Shown here: positions 60,485-64,000 of the stretch, piece after piece | How positions within the stretch are numbered: the stretch's first letter is position 1 | How the letters are laid out: every line of letters starts with the position of its first letter | NCBI RefSeq assembly: GCF_014898815.1 | Contig: NW_026515547.1 | Location: 186,001 to 250,000 of the forward strand | Reading direction: 5' to 3' | DNA from: Panonychus citri | Taxonomy: Eukaryota > Arthropoda > Arachnida > Trombidiformes > Tetranychidae | DNA: 64,000 nt | Notes under the pieces: generated by a model | What the model was told of the DNA's origin: nothing | Databases searched by the model: none | What the model saw: only the letters and a program-made list of their open reading frames with translations | Program-made: the position numbers and the translations under genes

Positions 60485-60717
60485 TGAGGATTAAAACGGT
60501 GGTCTACTTTACAGTTTTGGCTTTCGCAATCGCTTGTCTTGGTCTTGGTCGGTTTATGCTCTAAAACTTGGTCTGAGGTTAATACGATGTGAATTTCTAA
60601 CTCGAGCCAAAGGTTTCGGAGCCGTAGTTGACTATCACAATTCCATAGCAGGAATTGAGGTTCATGGAGTATTCTATTCTCATTCTGATGTTCGTGGTGA
60701 TATTTATAAGTTCTAAT
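60485..60717 (+). pseudogene. small secreted-protein-like gene with a frame break
   Basis: ATG at 60485 starts a signal-peptide-like MRIKTVVYFTVLAFAIACLG that stops after 25 codons. A second frame, opening just before, continues with Gly/Tyr/His-rich sequence (GFGAVVDYHNSIAGIEVHGV... to SDVRGDIYKF stop). A single-base indel near 60540-60560 would join them. Could also be a chance overlap, or two exons. No family recognised. Confidence 0.35.
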
Positions 60718-60782
60718 CATCCATTTTCGATTCCAACCATTCAGCTATTTTTACCATGTTTTTGCGGTTTCTTCAGTAACTG

Positions 60783-61168
60783 AAAGTCGTAAAGACACGA
60801 GGCTTGAGTGGTGTGAGTTTGAGTGATACTTGTTTGTCATATCAAAAGATCAAGGTCATTCAGTTCATTGGAAAATAACACATTTCAAGGTCATCTGAAG
60901 GTAATTCAACAAAAAAATAGAGACACGGCTGAATGCACTTTAAAATAAATATTATAAAGATTTTCAACAGCTATTCAATTAAACTGTAATATCTCAAGAT
61001 CTGTGACAAGGATCTCTTACTCATTTTAAGGGTTGAAAATGTGAAGAATAACTGTAGAACCTTCAGATGACCTTGAAACGAGTTTTTTACTGATGACCTT
61101 GATATTTTGATATGACAAACAAGTATCACTCAAACTCACACCACTCAATTCTCGTGTCTTAAAGACTC
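60783..61168. mobile_element. ~385-bp foldback element
   Basis: The first ~75 bases (taaagacacgag...gagtggtgtgagtttgagtg...) are repeated in reverse at the right end, and the pairing continues inward with caaggtcatctgaagg (about 60888 with 61057-61078), so each arm is about 100 bp or more with an unpaired middle. No coding capacity. Confidence 0.75.
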
Positions 61169-62600
61169 TAAGGTGCAGAGAAAATCATAAAAAACATGTG
61201 TACAAATAGTTGAATTGCCCTCTAATTTCAAAGCCATCATGACCTTGCTGTCGTGCAAAATAAAAGCAATTAAAACACAGTACTTATTCTTCCTCCATCT
61301 TAATAATTACTTTATAATTAGAACCATTTCAAGAGTCCTTCTCTCACGATCAAAGTACGATGCAGACCTTGATTCATTCTTTTATTTTAAACTTTAGCAA
61401 TTATTCAATCTAACAACCATCGGAATAATTGTTAAATTTCGTGCCAGTTAAATGTACACCTTGAATTTGAATTCACCTGCAACTAAGAGGCACAGATAGT
61501 TATTATTATTGTGAGATTAGGGAGCTAAGGAAAAACGATCGTATATGAATGGAAGAGGATTCAAGTGAATTTTCATAAGTCTTCGAATCTTTTACAACAT
61601 AAAAAGATTCAAGTTAATAGTATCTTTCATTTTCATCGTTGTTCCATCAACAGTTTATTCAGACTTTTCACGTCTATTTGTTATTCAACTGCATCTTTAG
61701 TTCGACAAAGTTTTCATATAAATTCAAAGGTAATTAATGTCTGTTTCATACTTCAGTTCTCTCAAACTCGTACAAATCCCTATCGAACTTTGATCAACCA
61801 AGGGCCCAAACGAACCCTTGAATCTCGCCGACTTCAACATCAGATCAAGTGACTTTCTTGCAATAGTAAAGTTACTTAATCTTGAAACAAAAGAAAAATT
61901 TTTTCAAGTAATCATTTCTTTTGATGTTCAAACATCTTCCATTAAGTTCAACAACAGAAAGTTTTTTTAGCTAACTCCAAGGAGTGAGAATTGACGACCA
62001 GGCTAAAATTCATCAAATTTCCTTAAACAAATTTCATTTGATTTAAGATGAAAATTATTTCAACTACCATTTCAACCAATAAGGTCTCAAAAGGTAAGTG
62101 TCCTTTAGCTCCAACCAAGGACTCCAGCTTTAAAAAAGATCTGGATGGAACAAAAAAAATTAAGACAAAACCAATCGTTTGTGGATGTCAACATTCATTA
62201 TTTATATTTAAAAAAAATCCATGTAAAACTTGAAAATCAATTGATTAGTTGTAAACTTTGTTCATCATCTACTGATGATCAGAGTATTTTTTCCTCATTT
62301 GACTACAAAATTAATTATTTGTAAAGCCAATTGTAACAAATTCTCTGATGTGAAACTTTGGGCTTTAAAATGTAACCATTTAAAACTAATCATGAAAAAT
62401 TGTAAACTCCATTCAGCTTATCTCAAGATGATGAGACAAAAAGCTGAAAATCAATTAATGATTTTTTATAAAATTATGCTTTAATCATATTTTTTCTCTT
62501 TTATCAATTATTATAGATGAACCGAAATATCACACCCGCGATTGAAAACTGGGGTTCTAAAATGACTGGCTGTCTTACAACTTATTCAAAATGAAACAAG
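61169..62600. other. mostly noncoding, with a few short frames
   Basis: Frames at 61565-61852, 62048-62233 and 62275-62484 are short. The last has spaced Cys/His (CKANCNKF...ALKCNHLKLIMKNCKLH) that may be a degenerate zinc-binding pattern, and 62048 is followed by a consensus donor (aaaaggtaag) after 15 codons. None can be assigned. Confidence 0.3.
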
Positions 62601-63345
62601 AATTGATTGATGTCCTGTATAGATCTGAACGAGAGGTGGTTTGATGCTGTAAAAGATGGATTTTTCCGATTTAAAGACGCTGATTACTTGCAGAGTTTCT
62701 GCTGTGGACTTCAAATCCCATTCGAATTTCTGGACGAAGACGTTGTAGACAACGATTCACTTGCGTTTAAGTTCATTATTCGAGATTATGGTGTTTATTA
62801 TGCAACATATGGCAGTACTGCATCCATTATATGATATATATTATATCTGTCCGTGTACTATACATGTAACATCACTACAAACAGGCCAATTAAGTTCGGC
62901 CTTCTGGAAAAGTACAAAAAATTCAACTCGGGAGTGGTTGACGTTTCGAATCCGAAAATAAACGTCCACAGATTAAACGTTTTTGTTTATGGTACATTCA
63001 AGAAATCACAGTCAAGATTCACCAGTATCAGAATATACACATGCAATCAATTTATAATTAACTCAACCATAAGCTCAAGAATTACAAATTGAACCACTGG
63101 ATATTACATTAATCGATGAAGCTCAAGAGAAAATTAAAAAAAATATCAGTCACCTGAAAATCGATTGGAAAATGAATGTACCAATGTGGGTTTGGATACT
63201 CATCTGTATTACCATCAGCTTCTTGTGTTGTGTCATTGGTTGTAGATTAATTCCTTATCCAAAAAGATCAATAAACTCTGTTATTCACCCGGTGATGGAA
63301 ATAAAATTAACTAAATTAAATCTTAAATATTTTTACGGTATTTAA
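62601..63345 (+). pseudogene. possible envelope-like glycoprotein relic (C-terminal part)
   Basis: Coding-like sequence interrupted by an internal TGA at about 62833 and a frame change near 63090. It has Cys-rich ectodomain-like sequence and N-glycosylation sequons, then near the end a single hydrophobic membrane segment (WVWILICITISFLCCVIGC) followed by a basic cytoplasmic tail. This is the layout of the transmembrane part of retroelement or viral fusion glycoproteins. Any host type I membrane protein could look similar. LTR-like signals lie just downstream. It is broken and not functional as it stands. Confidence 0.35.
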
Positions 63346-63387
63346 ACAAAAAGGTTCTAATAATAAAAGAGTTTTAATAAACCCGTT

Positions 63388-63746
63388 GTCATAAAATTAT
63401 AAATTATACAACATCTTAACAATCAGAAACTTCTCCGCGGATTAACCTTTAAGAAATGAAATAGATTATAAAAGTAGTTAAACCCTTTTTCTTAATTAAA
63501 TAAAATCCCCTCACCTCCACTGATCAACCATAATTAAACCTCAAAAGATTATGATTAACTAATTATTGATAATTAATTATTTATGATTAAACTTTGTACT
63601 CAGATTAATTAAATGTAGATTGTTAATTACTATAAAAGAGTGAGAAAAAAAATAAAGATCAGATTTCCTTTGGCACGACTATTGTCAAAGAGTCTCAATC
63701 AGTTTACTCTCATTGAAACTCCCGTTACAGAATTTTTTCCGTAACA
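63388..63746 (+). mobile_element. possible LTR or promoter/polyA module
   Basis: TATA box (actataaaag, about 63629-63638), AATAAA at 63651-63656, and an end in GTAACA at 63741-63746. It sits just 3' of the envelope-like relic. The left boundary is a guess (a TGTC at 63388). No target duplication or primer-binding site is convincing. Confidence 0.25.
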
Positions 63747-63828
63747 CCCGGTGATTTGGGGTAGATGAATAATTGAATTTTTTCTTCTTTCTTTTCTTTA
63801 TTTTATAATTAGGATGGGAGAAGATTGA

Positions 63829-64000
63829 AATGAAACAAACGCTCCTACAGATCCAAAACTTATCGCTTTCCAAAAGAACACAGGTAAAAACACTACAATA
63901 TCAAACCCAAATACTCGAACTACCGGACTACAGATCAATGATTTAGCAACAGGACTAAGCCTCGACGAGATATGCATGCAAGTACGAGAGTTAGCCATCG
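63829..64000 (+). CDS. open frame running off the right edge
   Basis: 57 codons without a stop to the window end (NETNAPTDPKLIAFQKNTG ... LSLDEICMQVREL), preceded by an acceptor-like taattag at 63806-63812; entry would need splicing or a start codon I cannot see. Thr/Asn-rich. Could be the start of a retroelement protein after the LTR-like module or an ordinary exon. Confidence 0.25.

Noticed and set aside
1..64000. tRNA, rRNA or CRISPR features
   Set aside because: No T-arm/acceptor pairs in tRNA spacing and no regularly spaced direct repeats were found by eye; a tRNAscan run would settle the tRNA question.

Overview
The window is AT-rich animal nuclear DNA with spliced genes: GT-AG introns (most 60-250 nt, a few 1-2 kb), AATAAA polyadenylation signals, and no operons, rRNA or tRNA genes, or CRISPR arrays. 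The protein set (SERINC, ELOVL, Flamingo/CELSR, SLC17, NaGLT1-like MFS, alpha-1,3-fucosyltransferase) is animal. Compact genes, short introns and strong AT bias suggest an arthropod, most plausibly an acariform mite such as a spider mite. The species is an inference.

Left third (1-17 kb): a possible terminal exon at the left edge; a nine-exon SERINC gene on the minus strand whose 2-kb intron holds a complete ELOVL gene on the opposite strand; a small C2H2 zinc-finger gene; then a long charged coiled-coil and proline-rich gene whose frame is broken twice by apparent single-base indels.

Middle (17.8-43.6 kb): the 13-kb flamingo/starry night gene (minus, five coding exons) lies between two inverted copies of an unrecognised small secreted-protein gene (17999-18910 minus, 38546-39439 plus). 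A third copy is broken and carries a MITE. Fragments of the coiled-coil gene and of the flamingo 3' end have also been copied to the far side of flamingo, so this 26-kb interval has a history of inverted segmental duplication. The secreted protein is built from two exon-sized halves, each a leading helix plus three ~26-residue repeats. A fucosyltransferase gene and a C2HC-finger gene with a candidate 32-nt intron lie to the right.

Transporter cluster (44.2-50.8 kb): two paralogous NaGLT1/MFSD4-like genes with matching exon sizes and phases flank an SLC17 anion transporter gene.

Right end (51-64 kb): mobile-element territory. It holds a perfect 14 x 12 bp minisatellite whose unit contains a splice-donor consensus, an LTR followed by a likely tRNA-Gln primer-binding site, a 3.45-kb Tc1-like transposon with nested inverted/direct repeats and an intact DD34E transposase, a decayed zinc-finger gene, several MITEs, and an envelope-like relic next to an LTR-like promoter/polyA module.
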